Counted from the first letter of the stretch, positions 1-8,364 are shown. The stretch is 64,000 bases of DNA from an uncultured Oceanospirillaceae bacterium (GCA_913057435.1 CAJXNY010000019.1:1-64000); one strand, 5' to 3'. Made by a program: numbers and translations. Notes: generated from the sequence alone by a model not told the origin.

Positions 1-168
1 AGATTACCAGACTCCTCTGGAGTATCTGGCAGATGTGGGTGTGTCGCTTATGTTGGAAATCTAGGATCTAATACCGATACATTAATATTTGTATTAATAT
101 TATTTCCAGTTTCATTTGGCGGTGTTTTAATGGGTGTAAGAAGCTTTATATTGAAAGCTGGCACGTGA
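1..168 (+). CDS. 3' end of an unknown protein with a C-terminal Cys motif and membrane anchor (partial)
   Basis: The window opens inside a reading frame that runs in frame 1 for 55 codons and stops at TGA 166-168. The visible tail has a Gly/Ser/Cys-rich stretch (GRCGC, about residues 11-15), a linker with Asn and Asp, a hydrophobic segment of about 20 residues, and a short end carrying Arg and Lys. This order (Cys motif, polar linker, membrane span, basic tail) resembles C-terminal protein-sorting signals of the JDVT-CTERM or GlyGly-CTERM type. That is inference from layout only. Composition is AT-rich, like the transposon-bearing spacer that follows. The body of the gene lies outside the window, so no function is assigned. 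Confidence 0.5.
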   Translation, partial: RLPDSSGVSGRCGCVAYVGNLGSNTDTLIFVLILFPVSFGGVLMGVRSFILKAGT

Positions 169-252
169 CAAGCTGTTAATTAAAAATAAAATACAGTTGG
201 ATTTTGCTTCTTTATCATCTATTTTAGCCAATAATTTTTCCTGTTATATAGG

Positions 253-447
253 CAGGGCAAGAGCATGAACATATTTTGAGCAGCTAAAGTCAGTCTGGTC
301 TGTTCAAAAATTGAACTTTTACATTGCTGCTTCTGAAATTTTTGGCGAAGCAGCTATAGAAAATTTTACCATAGAACTAAATCTGTACGATTTTCGATCA
401 ACTCGATAGCAATAAGTTGTACGAAAAACGTTCATGCTCTCGCCCTG
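253..447. mobile_element. 195-bp miniature transposable element (MITE) with 18-bp terminal inverted repeats
   Basis: The left end CAGGGCAAGAGCATGAAC (253-270) and right end GTTCATGCTCTCGCCCTG (430-447) are inverted repeats with one mismatch in 18. The element is flanked by a perfect 10-bp direct repeat GTTATATAGG (243-252 and 448-457), the expected target-site duplication. The inside is AT-rich and has no usable reading frame, so it would depend on a transposase supplied in trans. Ends starting CAGGG with a duplication of about 10 bp would fit ISAs1- or IS4-like elements; the family is inference. It lies about 25 bp upstream of the lipoprotein gene's ribosome binding site and could supply or disrupt its promoter. 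Confidence 0.85.
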
Positions 448-483
448 GTTATATAGGCGTTCTACAGAAGGAGAAGTACAAAC

Positions 484-1014
484 ATGTCAGTGCTCACCAA
501 ACCAGCGCTTTTATTGTCGCTAGTGTTCATCATCGCCGGGTGTGCGCATCAGCAGGGTAGCCAGACGTATAACCATGGCTATGCGCATGGTCACAATCAC
601 ACCCTGCATGATGGCATTGTGGTTCCGCTGTTTTCCGATCAACAGCGGGTGGGCTTCGCCGAACTCAAACTGCACGATGACAAGGGAGACCTTGAGCTGT
701 GGCTGACAACGGATGCGGTAGGAGGCAACCCATTGGATCTGTCGCTTAACGCAGAGGTGACGGTTTCGCTGCCTCAGTCAGACACAACGGCTGTTACGCT
801 TCGGGTACGTAATACAGACAACAACGAAGATGAAGACGGCAAAGGCAACATCCGTGGCAGCAAGACCAACTACTTCATCTTTCCGGGTGACACCGGTGCT
901 GATGCAACATTCCTCATGGGTAAAGGTTTCGTGGCCAATACTGCCATCTCTTTTGTAGCGGGCGGCGTCAGATACACGACGGATGTCTTCAAGCTGCGCC
1001 CGCACATCCATTGA
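484..1014 (+). CDS. His-rich outer lipoprotein of unknown function
   Basis: A 176-residue protein with an N-terminal hydrophobic segment ending in a lipobox (IAGC, Cys20), so it should be lipid-anchored. Just after the anchor lies a histidine cluster (His31, 35, 37, 39, 42), which suggests binding of a metal such as Zn, Cu or Ni. The rest looks like a beta-rich periplasmic domain with an acidic stretch (NNEDEDG) near residues 113-119. A good AGAAGGAG ribosome binding site precedes ATG 484. The stop is followed 8 nt later by the YcaQ-like gene, so the two may be co-transcribed. No family is recognised; a metal-handling role is inference from the His cluster only. Confidence 0.75.
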   Translation: MSVLTKPALLLSLVFIIAGCAHQQGSQTYNHGYAHGHNHTLHDGIVVPLFSDQQRVGFAELKLHDDKGDLELWLTTDAVGGNPLDLSLNAEVTVSLPQSDTTAVTLRVRNTDNNEDEDGKGNIRGSKTNYFIFPGDTGADATFLMGKGFVANTAISFVAGGVRYTTDVFKLRPHIH

Positions 1015-1022
1015 GTGGGACG

Positions 1023-2249
1023 ATGCAAAACAATCTCCTGCAGGTGCTGGCCTCAAGTGATCTGAACCGTTTGCGTCGGCTGGCGCTGTCGGCGCAGGGG
1101 CTGTTGCAGGCACAGCCGTTCGGGCGGGGGCGGGCAGGCGCACGCCGGGCGATCAACCATCTGGGTTATGTGCAGATCGACACCCTCTCGGTGGTGGAGC
1201 GTGCCCATCATCATGTGTTGCAGTCCAGAGTGCCGCAATACCTGCCCGAAATGATGGATCAGCTGCTGGCCGATGGCGATATCTTTGAGTACTGGAGCCA
1301 TGCGGCGGCGTTTCTGCCGATGGATGATTTTCGGTTCTCGCTGCCTTACAAGCACGCCATCAAAAGCGGCCAGACTCACTGGTATAAAACCCGCGATCAG
1401 GCGCTGATGGCAGACCTGCTGGCCAGGGTTCGGTCAGACGGGCCTATCCGTGCCCGTGATCTGGAAAGCGGTACTGCTCAGCGCGGCGCCTGGTGGGACT
1501 GGAAACCGGCCAAAAAGGCGCTGGAACAGCTGTATATCGAAGGTGATCTGATGGTCAGCGATCGCGCTGGTTTCCAGAAAAGCTATGACCTGACCGAGCG
1601 GGTGCTGCCCACCGGTGTCGATACCCGGATGCCCGATCTGGCGAGCTTTACCAGCCATCTGCTGGATCAGCAGTTACGCTGTCATGGCCTGGTGTCATTG
1701 AAAGGGCTGACCTACCTGCGCCGCAACCCGGCGTTGCGTCAGGCGATGAAAACTCAGGTTGATGAGCGACTGGCCGAGCGGACGCTGGAAGCGGTGCAGC
1801 TGAGCTGTGGCGAGGTCTTTCTGCTGCCTGCGGGCGCGCTGGACCAGCCGCTGCCACGGTTGAATAACCGGTTGCGGATTCTCTCGCCGTTCGACAACAG
1901 TGTGATTCAGCGTGACCGGTTACGGGCGCTGTTTCAGTATGATTATCAGCTGGAATGCTATCTGCCAGCGGCAAAGCGTCAGTACGGCTATTTCAGTTTG
2001 CCGCTGCTGTACCGGGGCGAATTTATCGGCCGGATGGACTGTAAAGCCCACCGTAAAATTGGCCAGCTGGAGGTTCGCTACCTGCATCTGGAACCCCATT
2101 GTTTTGATCAGGATGCGGTGATCGCCGCGCTGGTTGAGGCTCTGCAGGCGTTCTGTCCGTTGCAGCAATGTAATCGGGTAGTGCTGAGTGCTGCTCATAG
2201 TGAACCGTTGTTGCGGGTGGTTCAGGCGGCACTGATGCAACAGGATTGA
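1023..2249 (+). CDS. ycaQ: YcaQ/AlkX-type DNA glycosylase (winged-helix, crosslink repair family)
   Basis: The 408-residue protein matches the HTH_42/YcaQ family, which excises alkylated bases and unhooks DNA interstrand crosslinks. The family's catalytic QxD motif is visible as QID at residues 51-53, followed by SVVERAHH as in family members. The repeated winged-helix layout and length agree with the E. coli protein. I chose ATG 1023. A TTG at 1011 in the same frame overlaps the upstream stop and is a possible alternative. The gene sits 8 nt after the His-rich lipoprotein gene, with no obvious functional link. Confidence 0.85.
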   Translation: MQNNLLQVLASSDLNRLRRLALSAQGLLQAQPFGRGRAGARRAINHLGYVQIDTLSVVERAHHHVLQSRVPQYLPEMMDQLLADGDIFEYWSHAAAFLPMDDFRFSLPYKHAIKSGQTHWYKTRDQALMADLLARVRSDGPIRARDLESGTAQRGAWWDWKPAKKALEQLYIEGDLMVSDRAGFQKSYDLTERVLPTGVDTRMPDLASFTSHLLDQQLRCHGLVSLKGLTYLRRNPALRQAMKTQVDERLAERTLEAVQLSCGEVFLLPAGALDQPLPRLNNRLRILSPFDNSVIQRDRLRALFQYDYQLECYLPAAKRQYGYFSLPLLYRGEFIGRMDCKAHRKIGQLEVRYLHLEPHCFDQDAVIAALVEALQAFCPLQQCNRVVLSAAHSEPLLRVVQAALMQQD

Positions 2250-2301
2250 GCACAGAACTGGCTTAACTCTTAGGCCTTACGGTTTCCTCTGACAACCCCC
2301 C

Positions 2302-3213
2302 TCAATACATATGTACCGCCAGTACATGCACCAGCCCCGTAATAATCAATAAGCTGAAAAACACCACATGCACCATGTGCCAGCCTGCGAACAGTCGCTC
2401 ATAGAAATTCAGCACAGCGACCTTGCGGATGGTGGCGAGGTGGATTGCCAGGGTGCGGCAGGTTTTGCGATAGAAATCCTGTTCTTCGGCTGGGCTCCAG
2501 CCTTTCTGCCGTGCGCGGGCGGCGATCAGCGGTTTGAGGCGTCGGCGCAGTATAAGGTAGGTGGTCCAGCTGCTGACGCCAATCATCAGCTTGCGCAGGA
2601 TGCTTTGCACCAGGTTAGCGGGTTTCTCCAGCACTTTTTGCTCATACCGTTTAAGCACGTTTTCCAGCACCGGTGCGATGCCGAAGGCCTCGCCCAGCTG
2701 GCCACGGGTGACTTCGCTGATGGCGGTCAGTTCGGCCAGGTCGGCGTGTTTACCAAACAGGCCGTAGTGGATCTGGGCGTAGATGTAGCGCCCGATCAGG
2801 CCGCTGATCACCACCAGAATCATCGAATAGAGTGCGATGTTGCTGTTGCGGGCCCCCAGCTGAAAGTTGGTGTGAAAGATGATGATGGTGGGGGCGATCA
2901 GGCCGATCAGCATATGGGCGTTAAACCAGATCTTCACTGAGCCCCAGTCCCGCAGAATTTTTGCTTTTTTGCGCAGCGGGTAGAGGAATATCAGCAGAAA
3001 CATCACTCCGCCGGTAATGCCCAGCCAGTAGCCGAGGCCCCATTCAGGGGTGATAACAAACTTGTCCCGGTTGTGCCAGCCGAGGGCGAGGGCGAGCCCC
3101 AGCAGGGTGACCATGGTCGGCGCGACCAGGCCGTGATACCAGCGCTGGTCCATCTGGCTGACATCACTGGCAGCGGCGTGGGTGTGCTTATCTGAACCCG
3201 GTGAGTTTGGCAT
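2302..3213 (-). CDS. multi-pass membrane protein with heme-b-like histidine pattern
   Basis: A 303-residue integral membrane protein with about five or six hydrophobic segments. Conserved-looking histidines sit inside or next to membrane helices: His100 and His114 in two central helices, and His279, His282, His296 and His301 around the last helix. This spacing suggests b-type heme ligation, as in cytochrome b561/ferric-reductase-like proteins, but no named family is certain. It starts 15 nt after the stop of the CcmI-like gene, and its Shine-Dalgarno (AGGGGG) overlaps that stop, so translation is probably coupled. A role as membrane electron carrier for the divergent Fe-S flavoprotein is inference from context. 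Confidence 0.75.
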   Translation of the reverse strand: MPNSPGSDKHTHAAASDVSQMDQRWYHGLVAPTMVTLLGLALALGWHNRDKFVITPEWGLGYWLGITGGVMFLLIFLYPLRKKAKILRDWGSVKIWFNAHMLIGLIAPTIIIFHTNFQLGARNSNIALYSMILVVISGLIGRYIYAQIHYGLFGKHADLAELTAISEVTRGQLGEAFGIAPVLENVLKRYEQKVLEKPANLVQSILRKLMIGVSSWTTYLILRRRLKPLIAARARQKGWSPAEEQDFYRKTCRTLAIHLATIRKVAVLNFYERLFAGWHMVHVVFFSLLIITGLVHVLAVHMY

Positions 3214-3228
3214 GATGAGCGATGCCCC

Positions 3229-4080
3229 CTAAGGATGCGTCTGGTTGATTTCCAGCCGCACCGGGCTGTTATCGGTGACAGTGATCGGCGTACTGAAGCC
3301 TTCAAGGTCACCTGGCTGGGCGGATGCATTGCCGCTGGCTGACAGGCGCGCACCAATCACCACGCTGCTGGCGGAGGAGAGGGTGCGGCCTGGCATAATC
3401 GCGTGGCGATCATCCAGGACAAAGCTGACCGGAAATGCCGTGGGCTGAAGCCTGAGCACGGCAAAGGGGGCGGACGGCGGCCCCTGTGCTGCGCGGGCAA
3501 AGATAAACAGCGTAGCCGCGGGCGACACCTGCGACTTAAACTCGGGGGAGAGGGTCAGGGTGCCTTTAACCGTGACGGCGGGGGTATCCGTTGCGTGTGA
3601 CAGGCCCTGATTAAGGGCGGTGAGCTGGTGCGCGTTCATCGGATTGTCCAGCGGTGCAGGCGGTTGAGGGGCGGGCGTCTGTTGTCGGGCCATATCCGCT
3701 CGGCTGGCTTTTAGCTTGCTGGCATCGTAGCCCCGGGTGAGGGCGTTGTTGTAGGCGTGCTCGGCTTGTTCGGGCTGGCCCAGGTACTGGTAGGTTTTGC
3801 CCAGTAACAGCCAGTCCTCGGCGCTGCCATCGTTACGCTGCAGGCGCTGTTCCAGCTTGATAACCATCTGGTTAAGGGCACCTGCCTGGCGAGGGCTGTC
3901 TGTTGCGCTGGGTGGCGCAGCGTCCTGCGCGGGGGCCATTGTGGTGGGTTGTGGCGATGTCTTCTGAATCAATGTTTCCTGGGTCGGTGCCTCCTGGGTT
4001 GATGTTGTTATCAGGGCTGTTACCAGCAGGGCGGTCACCAGGGTGATAAAGAGTGGTAAGCCAAATTGACGTATGTTCAT
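3229..4080 (-). CDS. CcmI/CycH-like TPR protein (cytochrome c maturation type), orphan
   Basis: From ATG 4080 the protein has 283 residues: an N-terminal membrane anchor (about residues 5-25), a Pro/Thr/Gln-rich linker, a TPR-like stretch (LEQRLQRNDG... LGKTYQYLGQ), and a C-terminal domain. That domain carries the phrases usual in CcmI C-termini, including LFIFARAAQGP, VVIGARLS, SGNA and PGDLEGFS. CcmI presents apocytochrome c to the heme lyase. No other ccm genes are nearby and the protein is shorter than typical CcmI, so it probably serves one dedicated cytochrome or partner. An upstream in-frame extension to 4254 lacks signal-peptide logic and was rejected. It is first in a two-gene operon with the membrane protein at 2302-3213. 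Confidence 0.8.
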   Translation of the reverse strand: MNIRQFGLPLFITLVTALLVTALITTSTQEAPTQETLIQKTSPQPTTMAPAQDAAPPSATDSPRQAGALNQMVIKLEQRLQRNDGSAEDWLLLGKTYQYLGQPEQAEHAYNNALTRGYDASKLKASRADMARQQTPAPQPPAPLDNPMNAHQLTALNQGLSHATDTPAVTVKGTLTLSPEFKSQVSPAATLFIFARAAQGPPSAPFAVLRLQPTAFPVSFVLDDRHAIMPGRTLSSASSVVIGARLSASGNASAQPGDLEGFSTPITVTDNSPVRLEINQTHP

Positions 4081-4338
4081 ACGCACAGTCACCGGGGGTT
4101 CATTAGAAAAGTGATAAAAATAAAACAGGTAATTCAACGGGTTAGTTTTATGCCCGCTGGGTATCAGCCAGCAGGCTGTACAAAAGTGACAGCCAGCAGG
4201 GGCGGGTGTCGCCCTTTTGAGACGCTTGTTAGCGGCGATTTTGTCGTCTAGCATGGTCGACCGTTGCTTATAATGTAGCCTATTCCAGGGAGGGTAAAAC
4301 AGCGCTCAGGATGCGATAACACTGAGAAAAAGATCACC

Positions 4339-5679
4339 ATGCCCATAGAGTTTCTGCCTGCCGATTCATTGATTGTGATGACCTACGGACTGCCCATCGT
4401 TGTGATGTATGCCGTCTACTTTGTGTACAAATCCCGCCAGACTAAAGCCAGCAAAGCGGTTAAGGCCGAGTCTGTTAACGCCGGTCTGACTGAGCCTGCT
4501 TCCCTGCATCCCCTGATTGACCCGAACATCTGTATCGGTTGTGGTTCCTGTGTGAATGCCTGTCCGGAAACGTCATATCAGGTGCTGGGGCTGATTAACC
4601 ATAAAGCTGAGCTGATCAATCCAACGGCCTGTATTGGCCATGGTGCCTGTAAAACGGCCTGTCCGGCGGGGGCGATTGAGCTGGTATTCGGCACCGAAAA
4701 ACGTGGCATGGATATTCCTGATGTCGGGCCTGACTTCCAGACCAACGTGCCAGGAATTTATATCGCCGGTGAGCTGGGTGGCATGGGGCTGATCAAGAAT
4801 GCCACTGAGCAGGGGCGTCAGGCGCTGGAGGCGATTACCGAGGTGGTTAAAAAAGCCCCGCAGGCGAGTGACATGCTGGATCTGCTGATTGTCGGGGCGG
4901 GTCCGGCGGGGGTTGCTGCAACGCTGGGGGCGATGGAGCAGCAGCTGAAATCTGTCACCGTAGAGCAGGACTCGCTGGGAGGCACGGTTGCGCATTTCCC
5001 GCGGGGTAAAGTGGTGATGACCGCTCCGGCCAAGCTGCCGCTGGTGGGTGAGTTTCGTTTTCGCGATACCACCAAAGAAGCGCTGATTGAGTTCTGGCAG
5101 GAGGTAGAGCAGTCAACCGGCATGCAGATCAACTACCAGGAAGGGGTGGTGGATGTAACGCCACTGGAGGGGGGCGGCTTTTGTGTGAAAACAACGGTGG
5201 CTGAATACCACACCCGTACCGTGTTGCTGGCGATCGGTCGGCGGGGCACACCGCGTAAGCTCGGTGCGCCAGGCGAAGATCAGACCAAAGTGGTTTACCG
5301 CCTTAATGACCCGGCGGACTATCAGCACAAGCATGTGATGGTGGTGGGCGGTGGCGACAGTGCGCTGGAGGCGGCGACCAGTATTGCGGATGAACCGGGT
5401 ACAACGGTGACCCTGTCTTACCGTAGCGGGGCATTTGGCCGGGCGAAACAGAAAAACCGGGAAAGGGTTGCTCAGGCCGTTGAAGCGGGGCGGCTGAGGT
5501 TGATGATGAGTTCCAGTGTGCAGGCGATCGGCACCGATACCATCACCCTCACCGATGAAACCGGTGAGACCCATTGCCTGGCGAACAACGGCCTGATTAT
5601 CTGTGCCGGGGGTATTCTGCCCAACGGCTTTTTGAAATCAATTGGCATCCAGGTGGATACCAAGTACGGCACGGCCTGA
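4339..5679 (+). CDS. membrane-anchored 2x[4Fe-4S] ferredoxin-flavoprotein oxidoreductase
   Basis: A 446-residue fusion. Residues about 10-30 form a membrane anchor. A ferredoxin-like region follows with Cys65/68/71/75 (CIGCGSC...CP) and Cys98/104/108. In this second motif, His101 occupies the place of the usual second cysteine. From residue 181 there is a thioredoxin-reductase-like two-dinucleotide-binding fold with GAGPAG (FAD) and GGGDSALEAA (NAD(P)H). No CxxC redox disulfide is seen. It should move electrons between NAD(P)H and a membrane or periplasmic partner. It is divergent from the CcmI-like/heme-b-like pair, which suggests one electron-transfer system. Its stop overlaps the start of the ankyrin gene (tgATG). 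Confidence 0.85.
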   Translation: MPIEFLPADSLIVMTYGLPIVVMYAVYFVYKSRQTKASKAVKAESVNAGLTEPASLHPLIDPNICIGCGSCVNACPETSYQVLGLINHKAELINPTACIGHGACKTACPAGAIELVFGTEKRGMDIPDVGPDFQTNVPGIYIAGELGGMGLIKNATEQGRQALEAITEVVKKAPQASDMLDLLIVGAGPAGVAATLGAMEQQLKSVTVEQDSLGGTVAHFPRGKVVMTAPAKLPLVGEFRFRDTTKEALIEFWQEVEQSTGMQINYQEGVVDVTPLEGGGFCVKTTVAEYHTRTVLLAIGRRGTPRKLGAPGEDQTKVVYRLNDPADYQHKHVMVVGGGDSALEAATSIADEPGTTVTLSYRSGAFGRAKQKNRERVAQAVEAGRLRLMMSSSVQAIGTDTITLTDETGETHCLANNGLIICAGGILPNGFLKSIGIQVDTKYGTA

Positions 5680-7745
5680 TGATGCGAAGACTCTCTGTGA
5701 ACATGAAGGTGAATATAAGGCGGTTGCTGGGCAGCCTTGTGATGATCAGTCTTACCGGCCTGGCTGTGCCTGGGCTGGCATTTGCCGCACAAAGCACGGC
5801 ACAAAGTCAGCAAGATACCGCGCTGGAAGCCGTGCGCCTGGCGATCCGTTTACGTCAGTTTGATGTGGCTGCGCAGGGCCTGATGCCTCTGGCGCAGGCG
5901 GGAGACGCTGAGGCGCAGTATCTGCTGGCGAATTTTTATCGTACCGGGCGTGGAGTAAAACAGCAGGATCAGCTGGCCGCGCGCTGGTTTGAAAAAGCTG
6001 CCACCCAGGGGCACGACAAAGCGCTGTATAGCCTGGCCAAACTCTATGACAGTGGCCGTGGCGTGGCGCAAGACCGCGCTCGGGCGCAACAGCTGTATCA
6101 GCAGGCGGCAAAGGCGGGCCATCCGCTGGCGCAACGTGAGCTGAACCCGGATGCCGCTCCGGGTGAGCCACGGCTGAAAGCCGGGGGGCTGGAGCATGAT
6201 ACCCCGACGGTCGCTTCCCAGTTGCGCAGTGCGGTACGCAAAGGGGATGTGGAGCACAGTCGCCAGCTGCTGGTGGGTGACCCTGCGGCTATCCACCGTC
6301 TTGATGATCACGGGCGGAGCCTGTTGCTGGATGCCACGGCAACGGGGTCGCTGGCGATGGTCCAGCTGTTGCTCGGGGCCGGTGCCGATGTGAATCAGCC
6401 TGATGAATTTGGCCAGACACCGTTGCTGCGTGCTGCTCAGGACGGTAACCACGCCCTTGCTGAGGCGCTGGTCAGCAAGGGGGCGAATCTGGCTCACACT
6501 GACCCTTACGGTAATAGCGCGCTGCATCTTGCGGCGGCGGGCGGCCACCTGAGTACTGCTCAGACGCTGCATCGACAGGGCAGCGCACTGAATGCACTGA
6601 ATAAAAAAGGCTGGACCGCACTGGATGAAGCCCGCGCTGATAAAGCGCTGGTAACCTGGCTTGGTGCTGTGGGGGCACGCGCTGCGCGGCCCTCCTCGGG
6701 TGAAGAGGACGATGTGCAGCAGGTGCTGACATCGCTGCAGCAGAGTGAACGGCTGCTCGATGAGGATGCCCAGAGCCCTTACCGTGACTGGAACCCGCTG
6801 TTGCTGGCGGCCTGGCGCGGCCAGACCGAGCTGGTGGCGCAGTTGCTCAGGCAGGGCAGTGCGATCGAAACAGTGGATGCGGAGGGTCACACGGCGCTGA
6901 GCCGGGCGGTCTGGCAGGGGCATAAGGCGGTTGTGACGCTGCTGCTGGCGCGCAAGGCGAACCCTCGCCATCAGCTCGCCCAGGGGCAGACGGTGCTGAT
7001 ACTCGCGGCCCAGAGAAACCATCCGGCATTGATTATCCCCCTGCTTGAGGCGGGTGCCGAGCGCCAGGCCCGGACCCTCGATGGCGAGTCCGCCTTGCAG
7101 CTGGCGGTGAAAGCGGGCCATCGCGAGGTGGTGGTTCAGCTGCTGGAAAACATGCCCGCGGACCGCTGGCAGGACGATGAGGCCCTGGTGTTGTTACAGG
7201 CGGTGTCTGCCGATTTGCCAGAGCTGGTGGCGCTGTTGCTGGCAAGGCATGTGCCGGTGGATACCCAGGATAGCCAGGGTCGCAGTGCGTTGTGGCTGGC
7301 GGCGGATACGGACCGCCAGGCGCTGGTGCCGCTGTTACTCAGGCACGGTGCAACCGCGCAGGCCGACCGTAACGGTGAGACTCCGCTGTTACGGGCTGCT
7401 GCCCGCGGCCATGTAGAGATACTGGCGATGCTGGTTGAGCAGAGGGCTGATCTGCTGGCGGTTAACACTGAGGGCAATAATGCATTGATGCTGGCGTCAG
7501 CGGCGGGCCACATACTGGTTGTACAGTCATTGCTGGCGGCAGAAGTGCCGAGGGACTTGCGCAACAAGCACACCCAGACGGCCCTGCATCTGGCGGTTGC
7601 CGGTGGTCATCTGGCAACCGTTAAAGTGTTGCTGGCCCATGGTGCTGATCCTTACCGCAAAAACAGCGCGGGGCAGGACAGCTTCAGGCTGGCCGATGCG
7701 CTGGGCGACAAGGCACTTAATACATTGCTGACACCCTATCGCTAA
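5679..7745 (+). CDS. exported Sel1-repeat and ankyrin-repeat protein
   Basis: From ATG 5679 the protein has 688 residues. A signal peptide (n-region MMRR..., hydrophobic core, cut near AFAA) precedes two Sel1/TPR-like repeats (AEAQYLLANFYRTGRGV, KALYSLAKLYDSGRGV). A long array of roughly 14 ankyrin repeats follows, with repeated phrases such as GxTPLLRAA, HTALSRAV and GHLATVKVLLAHGADP. Such proteins act as protein-interaction scaffolds, here in the periplasm or at the membrane. The start overlaps the stop of the flavoprotein gene, implying translational coupling and a shared system. ATG 5703 is an alternative start that leaves the signal peptide intact. The partner is unknown. Confidence 0.85.
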   Translation: MMRRLSVNMKVNIRRLLGSLVMISLTGLAVPGLAFAAQSTAQSQQDTALEAVRLAIRLRQFDVAAQGLMPLAQAGDAEAQYLLANFYRTGRGVKQQDQLAARWFEKAATQGHDKALYSLAKLYDSGRGVAQDRARAQQLYQQAAKAGHPLAQRELNPDAAPGEPRLKAGGLEHDTPTVASQLRSAVRKGDVEHSRQLLVGDPAAIHRLDDHGRSLLLDATATGSLAMVQLLLGAGADVNQPDEFGQTPLLRAAQDGNHALAEALVSKGANLAHTDPYGNSALHLAAAGGHLSTAQTLHRQGSALNALNKKGWTALDEARADKALVTWLGAVGARAARPSSGEEDDVQQVLTSLQQSERLLDEDAQSPYRDWNPLLLAAWRGQTELVAQLLRQGSAIETVDAEGHTALSRAVWQGHKAVVTLLLARKANPRHQLAQGQTVLILAAQRNHPALIIPLLEAGAERQARTLDGESALQLAVKAGHREVVVQLLENMPADRWQDDEALVLLQAVSADLPELVALLLARHVPVDTQDSQGRSALWLAADTDRQALVPLLLRHGATAQADRNGETPLLRAAARGHVEILAMLVEQRADLLAVNTEGNNALMLASAAGHILVVQSLLAAEVPRDLRNKHTQTALHLAVAGGHLATVKVLLAHGADPYRKNSAGQDSFRLADALGDKALNTLLTPYR

Positions 7746-7878
7746 GCGCGGATGACTGCGTAGCCTGGACCTATGTCGGGTGGCTGCATCTGGCTGGATT
7801 CAAACAAATTGAGGCTGATCAATGTTCAATAATGCTCATCTAAGTTATTGTTATTTCAGTGTTTTGGCGCGGTATAAA

Positions 7879-7922
7879 GTATTTCATTAAAACATGAAGT
7901 TTTTGCTTATTTGCTGAAATAC
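7879..7922. promoter_or_regulatory. inverted repeat in the DUF2173 upstream region
   Basis: GTATTTCA (7879-7886) and TGAAATAC (7915-7922) form a perfect 8-bp inverted repeat with a 28-nt AT-rich spacer, next to a TATAAA box-like sequence (7873-7878). It could be an operator or a leader stem-loop for the gene at 7958. The function is not known. Confidence 0.35.
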
Positions 7923-7957
7923 CTCATCAAAAGATAACAATAAACTGGAGAGCACGA

Positions 7958-8293
7958 ATGTCTGCAAATCTTGATGTGGTAACGCAAGTAAAGGGTTTTG
8001 TTAACTGTGGCGAGTGGGATAACGCTGGCCATGCGCTGCAGGTAAAAGGTGATCTGCCAGACAGCGCAGGCAACACCTTTGCCCGTTTCTGCCTGGGTAA
8101 CAGCCTGATGCAGGAAACAGCGATAAAAGGTCTGGTGGCCAGTTCAGGTCTGGCCGGTGAGCCATTGCGTGGCTGGTCTGTCAGCGCGGGTGACTTTACC
8201 CTGGCAGCACGACGCAATGTCGGCTGCATGGTACGCACCAAAGAGGCCGACCTGAACGAAGTGTTTGCTGCACTGCGCAGCGCGGTTGAATAA
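7958..8293 (+). CDS. DUF2173-family protein (roadblock-like fold)
   Basis: A small soluble 111-residue protein. The second half matches the pattern I know for DUF2173: an RFC...N.LM segment, then GW..SAGDFTLA, a glycine-containing turn, and a C-terminal helix KEADLNEVFAAL. DUF2173 proteins are short, of roadblock/LC7-like size, and have no firm biochemical role; they are common in sulfur- and metal-oxidising proteobacteria. A clear CTGGAGAG ribosome binding site precedes ATG 7958. The gene stands alone, with its own AT-rich upstream region and a terminator at 8318-8349, so it is probably a well-expressed single-gene unit. Confidence 0.7.
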   Translation: MSANLDVVTQVKGFVNCGEWDNAGHALQVKGDLPDSAGNTFARFCLGNSLMQETAIKGLVASSGLAGEPLRGWSVSAGDFTLAARRNVGCMVRTKEADLNEVFAALRSAVE

Positions 8294-8317
8294 GCTGCGT
8301 TAAGTCGCTGAATGTAC

Positions 8318-8349
8318 GCCCGTGCCGCCTGGTGCGGGCGTCTTTGTTT
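8318..8349 (+). terminator. Rho-independent terminator after the DUF2173 gene
   Basis: A 9-bp stem (8318-8326 with 8331-8339, including two G-T pairs) has a GCCT loop and is followed by TCTTTGTTT. It lies 25 nt after the stop and separates this gene from the convergent LysR gene. Confidence 0.7.
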
Positions 8350-8364
8350 ACTCTTCGCACCTTG

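Noticed and set aside
4081-4254. N-terminal extension of the CcmI-like protein
   Set aside because: Using ATG 4254 would place the signal anchor at residue 60 and remove the divergent promoter; ATG 4080 gives a normal anchor.
5850-7121. A 423-codon antisense frame inside the ankyrin gene
   Set aside because: Mirror of the ankyrin repeats, with repeated Gln/Arg-rich text and no recognisable domain.
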